Positions 1-8,301 of a stretch of 13,095 nucleotides of DNA are shown here, piece after piece. This stretch comes from Bacteroidota bacterium (GTDB lineage: Bacteria > Bacteroidota > Bacteroidia > Chitinophagales > Saprospiraceae). Location: NCBI GenBank assembly GCA_024280135.1, contig JAJRQS010000201.1, forward strand, positions 1 to 13,095, written 5' to 3'. The notes below the pieces were generated by a model that was not told where the DNA came from, made no database searches, and worked only from the letters and a program-made list of their open reading frames with translations. The first letter of the stretch is position 1; every line of letters begins with the position of its first letter. The position numbers and the translations under genes were made by a program.

Positions 1-72
1 ACCTCTGGCATAACTTAACTCTACAGCCTTTTTCTTAAATTCTGAAGTGTAATTCTTTTTGCGTTTTGACAT
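1..72 (-). CDS. IS3-family transposase OrfA, N-terminal part (runs off the window)
   Basis: The first 24 codons of an open frame on the minus strand start at an ATG and continue past the window edge. The peptide begins MSKRKKNYTSEFKKKAVELS, the typical opening of the helix-turn-helix OrfA protein of IS3-family elements (basic start, then S-E-F-K-K-K-A-V). OrfA binds the insertion sequence ends, and its fusion with OrfB is the active transposase. Only the start is visible, so nothing can be said about whether the element is intact. The element ends just to the right of this gene, next to a broken gene, and could have taken part in the local rearrangement, but that is inference. Confidence 0.85.
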   Translation of the reverse strand, partial: MSKRKKNYTSEFKKKAVELSYARG

Positions 73-146
73 AATTCAAAGTTAAATTATGTAGCACAAT
101 ATCTCTCAACTTGGTGTCCAGTTAAATATAGTAAGTCCAGTTTAAA
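73..146 (-). mobile_element. Terminal region of the IS3-family element
   Basis: This is the non-coding stretch upstream of the OrfA start. On the minus strand it contains TTTAACTGGACACCAAGTTG, which resembles the TGAACTG..CCC..AAAGTTG type of terminal inverted repeat seen in IS3-family elements. The motif GTCCAGTTAAA (116-126) recurs as GTCCAGTTTAAA (135-146), so the exact end is ambiguous. Either copy could be the element tip, and the other could be part of a target duplication or a second element end. The other end lies outside the window. Confidence 0.5.
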
Positions 147-183
147 GTTAAAGACTATTTTTCTACTTTTAAACAGTTCGGTT

Positions 184-947
184 TTAAGGGAAGCTTACAA
201 CCTCTTTATTGATAACATTATGTTCATTTTCAACTCTTTCAGAGATTAATTTTTCATAAGAATAAATTTGCATATCATAATCTAGCGGGTAATTTTTCAA
301 TGCTATGTTCTTAATTTCGGAATCTTGAACAGAAGCCATATAATTTTTAGAGACTACGCTTCTGCCATAGATATGCTGTTGCAAGCAATAATCATTTTTG
401 TACTGATTTATCGCGTACTTTTCTAGTTCCTTATCAGTCACAGTTTCCATATACAAAATTGCTAATACTTGATTCTTGTATATACAATCTCTCATTTCCT
501 TGTCTACAGGGTATTCTTTTTTTGCAAATCGTTTTATTTTAGCTTGTATTTTCTTATCTATTTTTTTTCATTCTCTACTGCTTCTTCTTTTTCTGATTTC
601 TGACTTTCCTTATTTTCATTTTCAATAAATTCAGTTTCTACCTTTTCCGTGAGGTCTTCTTCAAGTCCATGCTTTTTTCTTAAAATAGCAGCAGCTCTTT
701 GCATATAAGCATCCCTCTTTTCATCTGTCATTATGGAGAACCCTTCTTGCTTTGGTTTTTTTTGATTTTGCTTATTTTCAATTTCGTTCTTTACAATCTT
801 GGATAAACCCTTAAATTCAAAAGTTATTGGTTTGGTTGCTTCATTGAACTCAATAGTATATTCCCCTTTTGATTCGTTTACCTCAATAACCTTTCCTTGA
901 TTCCAAATTGCGTGTTTAACTAAGTCTCCAACCTCGAATTTCTTTTG
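184..947 (-). pseudogene. 5'-truncated, frameshifted gene for a repeat-containing protein of unknown function
   Basis: Two adjacent frames belong together. The upstream frame (947 down to 558) encodes KFEVGDLVKHAIWNQGKV..., which looks like a small SH3/tudor-type beta barrel, followed by a Lys/Glu-rich stretch. It has no start codon and is preceded directly by a stop. It ends at TAG just after eight A (561-568 on the + strand as T). Adding one A, or slipping by -1, continues it without interruption into the downstream frame, where the first ATG is at 495. The downstream part has two ungapped 38-residue repeats (516-403 and 402-289) plus the start of a third, sharing Y2, D5, I-Y12-13, Y-M22-23, V26, D28, E30 and A35. 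These are probably helical repeats. I do not recognise the family. The lost 5' end and the frameshift indicate a relic. A short product starting at 495 remains possible. Confidence 0.6.
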
Positions 948-1621
948 TTACGAGGGGTGTTATCCAACAAAAATCGGGTATCAGGAGCAGATCCTCCCAA
1001 CTCGCGGTATCCCAATTTCAAATCCAAATCAGTAATCAGTTCGTTTGTTTTATTTGAGGCTTTTAAAGGAAATGCGAGCACAGCAATATCTTCATAAAAG
1101 TTACTCCTGCTTTTTGGTGATTCTAATTTTTTTGCAACTTTTTTGTTGCCGGAAATTTTTGTTTCTGAATAGGTAATCTGTTTTGCAGTGTATTCCGGTG
1201 TCACTCTTGGACCTCCAAGGTTCCAGCCGCTTTGGATATTAAAGCCCATTTCCAGGCCAAGTCTTTTGGCTTCATCCATGGCAAAAACAAATAATTCGTT
1301 CCATTCATCCGAACCAAATAATGGCCCAGCCGGAATATCATTATTTCCTCTTTGATTATGTCCTCCGGCATCAAAAATCATGGCTCCCTGAAAGTTTCTT
1401 GACTTCATGGCTTCCAGGTCTTTGGTTATGGCTGCTTTGTTCACATTGCCATTGAGCCACCACCACCAGCAGTTTACACCAGATTTTGAGGAAGGTATTT
1501 TGAAATTTTCTTTTAGGAGGTCGTAATTATTTGTTCCTACTGGTTTCTCGCTGACTTGGGTATCATTACACCCAAACATCATCATAAATAAGAGAGGTAA
1601 TAACAATTTAGAATATTTCAT
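920..1621 (-). pseudogene. 3'-truncated GH106-like alpha-L-rhamnosidase lipoprotein
   Basis: The start gives a lipoprotein signal peptide (MKYSKLLLPLLFMMMFGC, lipid-anchored Cys18). I prefer the ATG at 1621, preceded by an A-rich stretch, over one four codons upstream at 1633 that sits almost on the terminator. Next comes a segment with NCWWWWLNGNV, DLEAMKSRNFQGAMIF, DEWNELFVFAMDEAKRLGLE and SGWNLGGPRVTPEYTAKQ. This is the N-terminal (alpha/beta)8-barrel signature of family GH106 exo-rhamnosidases, which remove alpha-L-rhamnose from plant or algal glycans. The family is usually about 900-1100 residues; here homology stops after about 225, and the last ~12 residues come from the joined unrelated sequence. 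The catalytic part is therefore missing. It lies downstream of the SusC/D pair as the enzyme of that locus. Family assignment is confident from motifs; the substrate is inference. Confidence 0.8.
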
Positions 1622-1642
1622 ATTTTTTAGCATATATATTAC

Positions 1643-1675
1643 AAAAAACAGGCAAGCCGTGTAGGTGCTTGCCTG
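1643..1675 (-). terminator. Intrinsic terminator after the SusD-like gene
   Basis: A perfect 9-bp stem (CAGGCAAGC/GCTTGCCTG, loop of 9) is followed on the minus strand by six T. It lies just past the SusD-like stop codon and ends about 20 bases before the rhamnosidase start. It should separate or attenuate receptor transcription from the enzyme gene. The other side lacks a clean T run, so the minus direction is preferred. Confidence 0.85.
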
Positions 1676-1716
1676 TAAAAAAAACTAACTCAAACAACTC
1701 AAACTAAACTTAATAC

Positions 1717-3381
1717 TTATCTATTCCAACCTGGGTTCTGTTCCCAGATCACGTCTTTATTTCTATCTATTACACTCTGTGGTATTGGAAATAAATTGAA
1801 ATCAAATGTAAGCGAATTGGTAGTCCAGTCGTGTTTGGCAAATGTTCTTATGCGATCCACAGCTACGGTACCTCCCATTCTAAGCAGGGTGTTCCATCTG
1901 CTTTCCTCACCAAAAAGCTCTCTTGCCCTTTCATCTAAGATGTAGTCAATGTCCACATCGCCAGAAGTGGCCAAAACCGTACATTGAGCCCTGTTTCTGA
2001 TCATGTTGATATCCGCAGCTGCGGATGTATTATCGCCTTTACGGTGGTATGCCTCTGCCCTTAATAGTAAGGTTTCCGGCAGACGTATGGCATATCTATC
2101 ACGGAAAAGATTACTTCTGTTTTCTCCTTCTCCCAGGCCTTCAAACATGTCCGTCGTGAATTTTTCATAAATAGGATATACTGAACCGGCCAGTGATGCG
2201 TTGGCAATATCGATTTCTGACTGAGGCACCACTCCCCCAAGGAGATCTGGAAAAGAAGTGTCATTATAAATGATTGTACGCCTAATGTTGGTCTCCGACC
2301 CTCTAATGTCCCCATCAGAAATAGATGGCTCCCATATAACGGTTTCTGTTAATGGTGTAGGTGCAAAGAAAGCCACGCCTCTACCTCCAACATCTTCGGC
2401 AACCCCGGTAACACCTGTAATCACCCTATACACAGGCATCCAATATCTTGGATGGGCTATTTGAGCGCCACCGTCACCCTCAAGTTTCGCATCGAAATCA
2501 TTCTGGTATGTCCAAATACTTTCAGTATTGCCATCTGCATAATTGATATTACCTAATCGAAATAAGTCCCAATATACGTCTTTGCCGGGCTCATCCACCC
2601 TGGTTCCAAATCGTGATGTCATCAAGGAATAAATGCCGCCATCAATAACATCTGAAGCATATTCTATGGCCTGATCAAAATCTGTACTACTTGATGTTTC
2701 GGTTCCTAAGCTCAAATAAAATTCGCTCAGAAAATGTTGGGCCGCCCCTTTTACTACCCTGCCAGGTTGATCCGTGGTCTCTGGTAGATTATTAAGAATG
2801 GCCTCTAGTTCATCAATCGCAAACTGGTATACTTCAGCACGTGAGGACCTGACATAATCAAACCTTGGCTCGTTTGCCACCTCAGTGACAATAGATACCC
2901 CGCCAAAGAGCTGCGCTAGTGAACCATACATTTTAGCTCGAAAGAACCTAGCTTGAGCTAAAATGTATGCACGAACCTCATCTGATTCAAAGGAAATGCC
3001 CTCAATTTCCGCAGCTGCCAAAGTTGTGTTGGCGTAAGATATGATTTCATAATGTCTATTGAATATCTCTCTTATTCTCGAATGATCAGGATTGATATCA
3101 CTATAGTCACTAAAATGATTACCCTGTCTAAATGCGGGAGTGACCATCACATCTGAACCTTTACCTTGAATTATCCCATTAAATTGTCCATCGTTGGTTC
3201 TAAATGTACGATCCGCATTATAAAGGGTTATCAAAGTTTGCTCTACCTGAGCACCTGAACTAAATATATTGTCAGTGGTATAAAACGTTATTGGGTCTTC
3301 TTCCAAAAATTCATCATCATTACAGCCTATTAAGGTGAATAATGAAATCAGTACGAAACCTTTAATATTTATGATTTTCAT
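1717..3381 (-). CDS. SusD/RagB-family starch-binding-like surface lipoprotein
   Basis: The 554-residue length is typical for SusD. The protein starts with a lipoprotein signal ending in LIGC (Cys20). The acidic NDDEFLEEDP that follows fits the surface-export signal of Bacteroidota lipoproteins. Residues ~30-330 carry the helical TPR-like framework (for example ARFFRAKMYGSLAQLFGG). The C-terminus has LPETLLLRAEAYHRKGD, the AAADINMIRNRA region and the family's closing LFPIPQSVIDRNKDVIWEQN...W. SusD proteins sit as lids on the outer-membrane SusC channel and capture glycan. The gene follows its SusC partner by 17 bp, so the two are surely co-transcribed. The neighbouring GH106 remnant hints at a rhamnose-containing ligand, but the sequence does not prove it. 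Confidence 0.96.
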   Translation of the reverse strand: MKIINIKGFVLISLFTLIGCNDDEFLEEDPITFYTTDNIFSSGAQVEQTLITLYNADRTFRTNDGQFNGIIQGKGSDVMVTPAFRQGNHFSDYSDINPDHSRIREIFNRHYEIISYANTTLAAAEIEGISFESDEVRAYILAQARFFRAKMYGSLAQLFGGVSIVTEVANEPRFDYVRSSRAEVYQFAIDELEAILNNLPETTDQPGRVVKGAAQHFLSEFYLSLGTETSSSTDFDQAIEYASDVIDGGIYSLMTSRFGTRVDEPGKDVYWDLFRLGNINYADGNTESIWTYQNDFDAKLEGDGGAQIAHPRYWMPVYRVITGVTGVAEDVGGRGVAFFAPTPLTETVIWEPSISDGDIRGSETNIRRTIIYNDTSFPDLLGGVVPQSEIDIANASLAGSVYPIYEKFTTDMFEGLGEGENRSNLFRDRYAIRLPETLLLRAEAYHRKGDNTSAAADINMIRNRAQCTVLATSGDVDIDYILDERARELFGEESRWNTLLRMGGTVAVDRIRTFAKHDWTTNSLTFDFNLFPIPQSVIDRNKDVIWEQNPGWNR

Positions 3382-3398
3382 AATTTTTTCTTTTTTTA

Positions 3399-6300
3399 TT
3401 AAAAACTAACGTTAAGACCAAGGGAATACACAGTTGGCACTGGAAAAGTACCTGAAAGTGATGCAACTCCTACTTCAGGATCCCCTCCTCCCGACCAATT
3501 GGTGAAAGTGTGCAGGTTTTTTACCGTAGTATGCATTTTTAAAGATTTGACCCCAATGCTACTCAAAATTTTTGAAGGGAAAACATAGGCAAAGGTAACA
3601 TCCTGTATGCGTACAAACCCTCTGGATTCTATTCCTAAATATCGACCACCTGTATAAGCTGGCCTGATGTATTTGTTACTTTTATTTTCAGGTGTCCACC
3701 AGTCATGATCTAACTCATTGGTATCAAATCTGGTCCTAAATGAAGTAGCATACGGGTTTGCCTTCTGATAAAAACCTCCTCCTCCAAATATGCCTGACAC
3801 CATCATATACAGGCTGAAATTTTTGTAGGATACTGTGTTGGACAATCCAAGACTAAAATTCGGTTTACTAAATCCAAGAATCTTGCGGTCTTCGGCAGTT
3901 ACTATATTATCCCCATCCAAATCGCGAAACATGGGGTCTCCTGCCTCCCCTCCATTGTTGCTTAGATACTCTGTATCTGTTTCCTGTACCACGCCTGTAT
4001 ATTCATACCCATATATGGCCCCTAAGGATTCACCAATAAAAAGGTTGTTTGCAATGTCATCGTCTTCTTTTCCATCTCCGTCTATGTCGTCACCATATAT
4101 TGACGCTACCGTATTGCGATTTCTCCAGAAACCAAGATTGCTTGACCAATACAAATCTTCCTTATCGATGAGGTTGGTCTTCAGGTTGATCTCCAATCCA
4201 GTGTTGTCAACCTGCCCTAAACTTGATATAATGCTCTCGAATCCAGTCATGATGGGTATTTGGCGGGAAAATATCTGGTCGGTGGTCTTGGAGAAATAAA
4301 AATCCACATCAAGGAAAACTTTGTTACCGAACCAGGCAGATTGAAATCCTCCGTTCAAGGATGTCGTTTTCTCCCAACCAAGGTCTGGGCTGGACAAAGT
4401 TGATTGCTGTATTCCGTATAATAGCGTAGAAGGATCATCTCCAAACTCGTAGGGTATGTTCCCACTTTGCCCACTATTTACTATTGAAAGCGTCCCATAA
4501 GGACTTACACCCTGGTTACCGTTTACACCGTAGGAAACATTGAATTTTAGGTAATCAATAAGATCATTACCTTTTAGAAAATCCTCTTCGGAGGCGGTCC
4601 AAGCTACTCCAATTGATGAAAAATCACCCCATTTTCTATCTGCTCCAAATACAGAAGCCCCATCCTTACGGTAGGAAGCATTGAGATGGTACTTTTGATT
4701 AAATGCATATCCTACACGAGCCAAATAGCCGATATTCGCCCTTTCTACAATATCCAGGGTATTGGTTTGTACTTCTGCAAATGCAAGTCCATTCACACCC
4801 AGGACAGTGTTTCCATTAGCAGCAAAATTACTTCCATTCCATCGAGTAGTTTTACTGGATGTAAAGTCCCTTGTCGCCACCAAGGTAGCATCCACATAGT
4901 GATTTCCGAATTCCTTTTTGTAGTTGATTATATTATCTACTACATAATTATAATTTCTTTGGCTCTCGTTGTAACCATTTGCCTGTGTTAAATTGGCTTG
5001 AAGCGCAGAAGCTGAATACCTGTCGAAAAAGGGTTCTGCATCTTGCTCTTTAATATAGTAGTCTTCAAAGAAGAACCTATTCTTTGTAACTAGATTTGTG
5101 TAGATGGCATAATTTAGTCTATAAGTCAATCCATCAATTTTAGGTACCTGGAACAATGCATGGCCAGAAAACCTAAAAAAATCGTCCTTATCGATATCTT
5201 CAACTGTGCCATCAGTTCCCCATAAGGCACTTTGTATCGAACTTCCTGTTGGGTATCTTTCCAGATCAGTTGCCGTATTGGAACTAGTATTAAATGGCAT
5301 GCCATCATAGCGGTATGGATAGCCTATAGGAGCACTTATTAGGGCTGTACCTACATTGGCGGCCATGCCGGAATAATCATTGCTGTTGTAAGCTCCGTCT
5401 ATACCAACTTCCAGCCAATCAGTCACATCGACTTTTAGCCTGGATCGCACAGAAATCCTCTCGTAATTGTCGCCTACTATCACGCCTTGCTGATCAGCAT
5501 ATCCACCAGAAAAGAAATAATTTACTTTATCAGATTTCCCGGAAACGGAAATCTGATGCTCCTGAATAGTACCTCTTTTTGAAACAAGATCCAACCAATC
5601 TGTATTGACCCGTTGATCATATAGTATTGTTCTTGATTGATCATCCCATATAATGTCATTAGCCGTTGCATAATTATTTTGCACGGCATATTTGTCCAGG
5701 TATCTTGGTGTTTCCATCAAGTCAGGCTTATTTTTCCAGGTGTTTACCCCAATCGAAGTACTGTACCGTATGGTAGGTTTATCCGATTTCCCTTCCTTGG
5801 TATTGATCATAATTACACCATTTGCAGAACGAGACCCAAAAGCCGCAGCAGCAGAGGCATCCTTCAACACGGAAACATTGGCTATGTCTGCGGGATTGAT
5901 ATCCGATACACTGCCCAGAAAAATTACACCATCCAACACGATCAAGGGATCATTGGACCCGTTGATTGAATTTTGTCCCCTTACCAAAATATCTGGGGTT
6001 TCCCCCACAGCATTTTGAGCACCAATGTTCACACCGGTAATACCACCTCTTAGTGACTGTAATATGTTGGTATTGGGCAATAGGGCAAGCGGGGAATTTT
6101 CCAAATCTATCCGGGCCACAGAGCCTGTGATATTTTTGAGTTTCGCCGTACCATAACCTACTACGACCACCTCATCCAAACCAGCCGCATCCTCCGCCAA
6201 GGTAATGGAAATAGTAGTTTGACCATTGACTGCAATTTCTTTGGTACTAAATCCTAAATACGAAATTACCAATATTGCATTTTCATTGGAAACGGTTATT

Positions 6301-6833
6301 GAAAAATTACCGTCAAAATCGGATTGTGTTCCATTGGTAGTTCCCTTTTCCAGAATATTTGCTCCAGGCAATAGGGTTCCGTTTTCATCTGTTATTGTTC
6401 CGGTTATTGTATGATCCTGGGATTGCTCTATGATAGCCTCCATGGGAACTTCCCTTATAGGAGCTTTTTTTTGACTTTTTCTTAAGATAATATGTTTCCC
6501 GCGGACTTTGTAAGCCGTATTCGTGTTCTCAAACAAACTCGCCAGCACCTTTTCTATCTGTTCCTTTTCTACTTTTAAGGACATTTTTCGATCTAGGTCG
6601 ACATGTCTGATCTTATAGATAAACCGAAAATCTGTAGCAGATTCAATGTCATCTATAATGTCCACAATTGTGGCATTCTCGACATCCAAGGTAATCTTGG
6701 TCTTTTGGGCATAACTGTCATTGGCGTGCAACCCGAATAAGGTCGTAATCAATAACAGTGTTGTCAGTTTCATTTTCAGGTCAAATTTCAATAAAGGTCT
6801 CCCCCACCTCCATCGGTTCAATAGTTTTTTCAT
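3399..6833 (-). CDS. SusC/RagA-family TonB-dependent outer-membrane receptor with STN signalling domain
   Basis: The gene encodes 1144 residues. A basic leader precedes the signal peptide at residues 21-43 (MKLTTLLLITTLFGLHANDS then YAQ). The order of domains is: STN domain (~45-118, ending KVRGKHIILRKS); carboxypeptidase-regulatory-like beta sandwich (~141-213, GTITDENGTLLPGANI ... SDFDGNFSI ... ISYLGF); TonB-box-like LDEVVVVGYG (219-228); plug (~230-345, with ILVRGQNS, PLIVLDGV, VLKDASAAAAFGSRSANGV); then a long beta barrel to the final SLGLNVSF. Such proteins form the TonB-driven import channel under a SusD lid. The STN domain marks the subset that also passes a ligand signal to a periplasmic FecR domain, and the FecR-like gene is immediately upstream. 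No internal break is seen. Confidence 0.97.
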   Translation of the reverse strand: MKKLLNRWRWGRPLLKFDLKMKLTTLLLITTLFGLHANDSYAQKTKITLDVENATIVDIIDDIESATDFRFIYKIRHVDLDRKMSLKVEKEQIEKVLASLFENTNTAYKVRGKHIILRKSQKKAPIREVPMEAIIEQSQDHTITGTITDENGTLLPGANILEKGTTNGTQSDFDGNFSITVSNENAILVISYLGFSTKEIAVNGQTTISITLAEDAAGLDEVVVVGYGTAKLKNITGSVARIDLENSPLALLPNTNILQSLRGGITGVNIGAQNAVGETPDILVRGQNSINGSNDPLIVLDGVIFLGSVSDINPADIANVSVLKDASAAAAFGSRSANGVIMINTKEGKSDKPTIRYSTSIGVNTWKNKPDLMETPRYLDKYAVQNNYATANDIIWDDQSRTILYDQRVNTDWLDLVSKRGTIQEHQISVSGKSDKVNYFFSGGYADQQGVIVGDNYERISVRSRLKVDVTDWLEVGIDGAYNSNDYSGMAANVGTALISAPIGYPYRYDGMPFNTSSNTATDLERYPTGSSIQSALWGTDGTVEDIDKDDFFRFSGHALFQVPKIDGLTYRLNYAIYTNLVTKNRFFFEDYYIKEQDAEPFFDRYSASALQANLTQANGYNESQRNYNYVVDNIINYKKEFGNHYVDATLVATRDFTSSKTTRWNGSNFAANGNTVLGVNGLAFAEVQTNTLDIVERANIGYLARVGYAFNQKYHLNASYRKDGASVFGADRKWGDFSSIGVAWTASEEDFLKGNDLIDYLKFNVSYGVNGNQGVSPYGTLSIVNSGQSGNIPYEFGDDPSTLLYGIQQSTLSSPDLGWEKTTSLNGGFQSAWFGNKVFLDVDFYFSKTTDQIFSRQIPIMTGFESIISSLGQVDNTGLEINLKTNLIDKEDLYWSSNLGFWRNRNTVASIYGDDIDGDGKEDDDIANNLFIGESLGAIYGYEYTGVVQETDTEYLSNNGGEAGDPMFRDLDGDNIVTAEDRKILGFSKPNFSLGLSNTVSYKNFSLYMMVSGIFGGGGFYQKANPYATSFRTRFDTNELDHDWWTPENKSNKYIRPAYTGGRYLGIESRGFVRIQDVTFAYVFPSKILSSIGVKSLKMHTTVKNLHTFTNWSGGGDPEVGVASLSGTFPVPTVYSLGLNVSF

Positions 6834-6885
6834 ATTTTTGAATGTTTAAATGTGATTGGTAAATAGTTGCCGATCACCTTATACT

Positions 6886-6920
6886 ACCGAAAAATGTTAG
6901 CGCATTTTTCGGTTTTTTTT
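6886..6920 (+). terminator. Strong hairpin with T run in the susC leader, pointing away from susC
   Basis: An 11-bp perfect stem (ACCGAAAAATG/CATTTTTCGGT, loop TTAGCG) is followed on the + strand by a run of eight T, so it has intrinsic-terminator form on that strand. No + strand gene lies to its left. On the minus strand, where the anti-sigma and SusC-like genes are transcribed, the hairpin is in the SusC leader, about 50 nt before the start, and is preceded by eight A rather than followed by T. It may stop antisense transcription out of the SusC-like gene, or act as a leader structure or weak bidirectional terminator. Confidence 0.65.
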
Positions 6921-7002
6921 ACCAAAGTGCCGGAGTTCGAAATTTTGTTTTACATCATAGTTGTTTCCGTTTTTTTTGGTTATACTTAGTTAATAAAAAG
7001 TT

Positions 7003-8136
7003 TTATTGAATGATTACCCTATTGTTTTTTATTGTATAATCAATTTCGTGGGTGTCATTGAAGAAGCTCAGCACCTCTTCGATTTTCACATTATTAAAAC
7101 TTGCATTGAAAACTTCGTTACCCAATTCTGTGTTGGTATTTTCGATTTCTACGTTATAATGTCGTTCCAACTTTGTTAGGATATTGTCAAAAGTTAAGTT
7201 CCTGTACACCAAATGTCCTTGCATCCATGAAATATGGAGTTCGGTATTAACCTGACCTACACTTATATTTTTAGATGAATACTCAAAAGATCCTTTTTCG
7301 CCTGGCATCAACTTGGTGATATTATCCGCCGATTCTTCATTGGAATTCAAAACAACGGCACCCTCAATCAAAACAACATCAATGTTGGTATCCTCGTGAT
7401 AGGCTGATATATTAAACTCAGTTCCAAGAACTTTTACGTCCAATTCATCCATATTAACAATAAATGGGTTTGATTTCTTCCTAGAAACATCAAAATAAGC
7501 CTCTCCCATAAGATATACCTGTCTTGGCCCCTCACTTAAAAAGTTTACCGGATATTTTAATGAACTACCTGCATTCAGGTATACAAGGGTTCCATCTGAA
7601 AGTTCTAACTGAAATTGTTGTCCGTTAGGTGTTTTCAGGGTATTATACACTAAATCTGTGGCTTGGGTTATTTCAGAATAGGTTATCTGATTTTGTTTTT
7701 GATTTCCTATAATGTTCCCTTCCGCGTCCTTTACTTCTTTAGTTTTGGAAACATCAATCGTCTTTATGCTGCCATTTTCCATTTCTAGGGTTGTGGGTTC
7801 TTCTTTGGGCACAATAGTAGAAGCACTTTGGGTCCAGAAAAACCCTTGCTGATATAAAAATCCAATACCAAAAAACAATACAGCTGCCGCCGCGTATTTT
7901 GTCCAATTTGGAAACAGCCGTCTAACGGGTCTCTCGTCACGCTCGATATGGCTAAGAACTTTTTTATAAGCAACATCGACATCATTTTTTAGGGTCGCTA
8001 GGTTCAGGTCGTGGTAGTCCTGAACATAAGATTCCAGTACAGATTGGTTTTTAGGGTCATTCAACCAACTCTGAAGCTCAACAAGCTCCGTTTCTGTAAT
8101 TGTTCCTACAAGAAGCTTGGAAATTTTACTTTTCAT
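7003..8136 (-). CDS. FecR-like anti-sigma factor
   Basis: The protein has 377 residues. The N-terminal ~75 residues are cytoplasmic and would bind the sigma factor. One membrane segment lies at ~81-100 (YAAAAVLFFGIGFLY). A periplasmic FecR domain at ~165-270 contains TPNGQQFQLELSDGTLVYLN, GSSLKYPVNF, RQVYLMGEAYFDV, FIVNMDELDVKVLGTEFNI and VLIEGAVVLN. The C-terminal DUF4974-type region (~305-377, HLVYRNLTFDNILTKLERHYNV to the end) is STN-like. In this family the periplasmic part receives the signal from the STN domain of a TonB receptor and releases or activates an ECF sigma factor. Its neighbours fit exactly: the SusC-like receptor downstream and the sigma gene divergent upstream. No truncation is seen. 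Confidence 0.95.
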   Translation of the reverse strand: MKSKISKLLVGTITETELVELQSWLNDPKNQSVLESYVQDYHDLNLATLKNDVDVAYKKVLSHIERDERPVRRLFPNWTKYAAAAVLFFGIGFLYQQGFFWTQSASTIVPKEEPTTLEMENGSIKTIDVSKTKEVKDAEGNIIGNQKQNQITYSEITQATDLVYNTLKTPNGQQFQLELSDGTLVYLNAGSSLKYPVNFLSEGPRQVYLMGEAYFDVSRKKSNPFIVNMDELDVKVLGTEFNISAYHEDTNIDVVLIEGAVVLNSNEESADNITKLMPGEKGSFEYSSKNISVGQVNTELHISWMQGHLVYRNLTFDNILTKLERHYNVEIENTNTELGNEVFNASFNNVKIEEVLSFFNDTHEIDYTIKNNRVIIQ

Positions 8137-8215
8137 TTTTTACTTGTTTTTTGATATTGTAATCCCCCTTTTTGAACTAACTTTAATTGCACACTATATA
8201 ACCTATGCTATAAAA

Positions 8216-8272
8216 ATTCATAAAACCCTTAAAAAAAGCTTAATTATTTTCTATATTCTCATTTTTATGAAT
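8216..8272. promoter_or_regulatory. Inverted repeat between the divergent anti-sigma and sigma genes
   Basis: The exact 10-bp sequence ATTCATAAAA (8216-8225) is repeated inverted as TTTTATGAAT (8263-8272), 37 bp apart, in the 165-bp AT-rich gap between the two divergent starts and ending 29 bp before the sigma start codon. It could be a regulator site or part of the promoter region. The region is AT-rich, so chance is possible. No clear TAnnTTTG promoter stands out here. Confidence 0.35.
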
Positions 8273-8301
8273 GTTCTTTAATGGATTTATAACTGAACTA
8301 C

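Noticed and set aside
3835..6414. Several + strand open frames opposite the SusC-like gene
   Set aside because: They are mirror frames of a strong coding gene, with no family similarity or start context.
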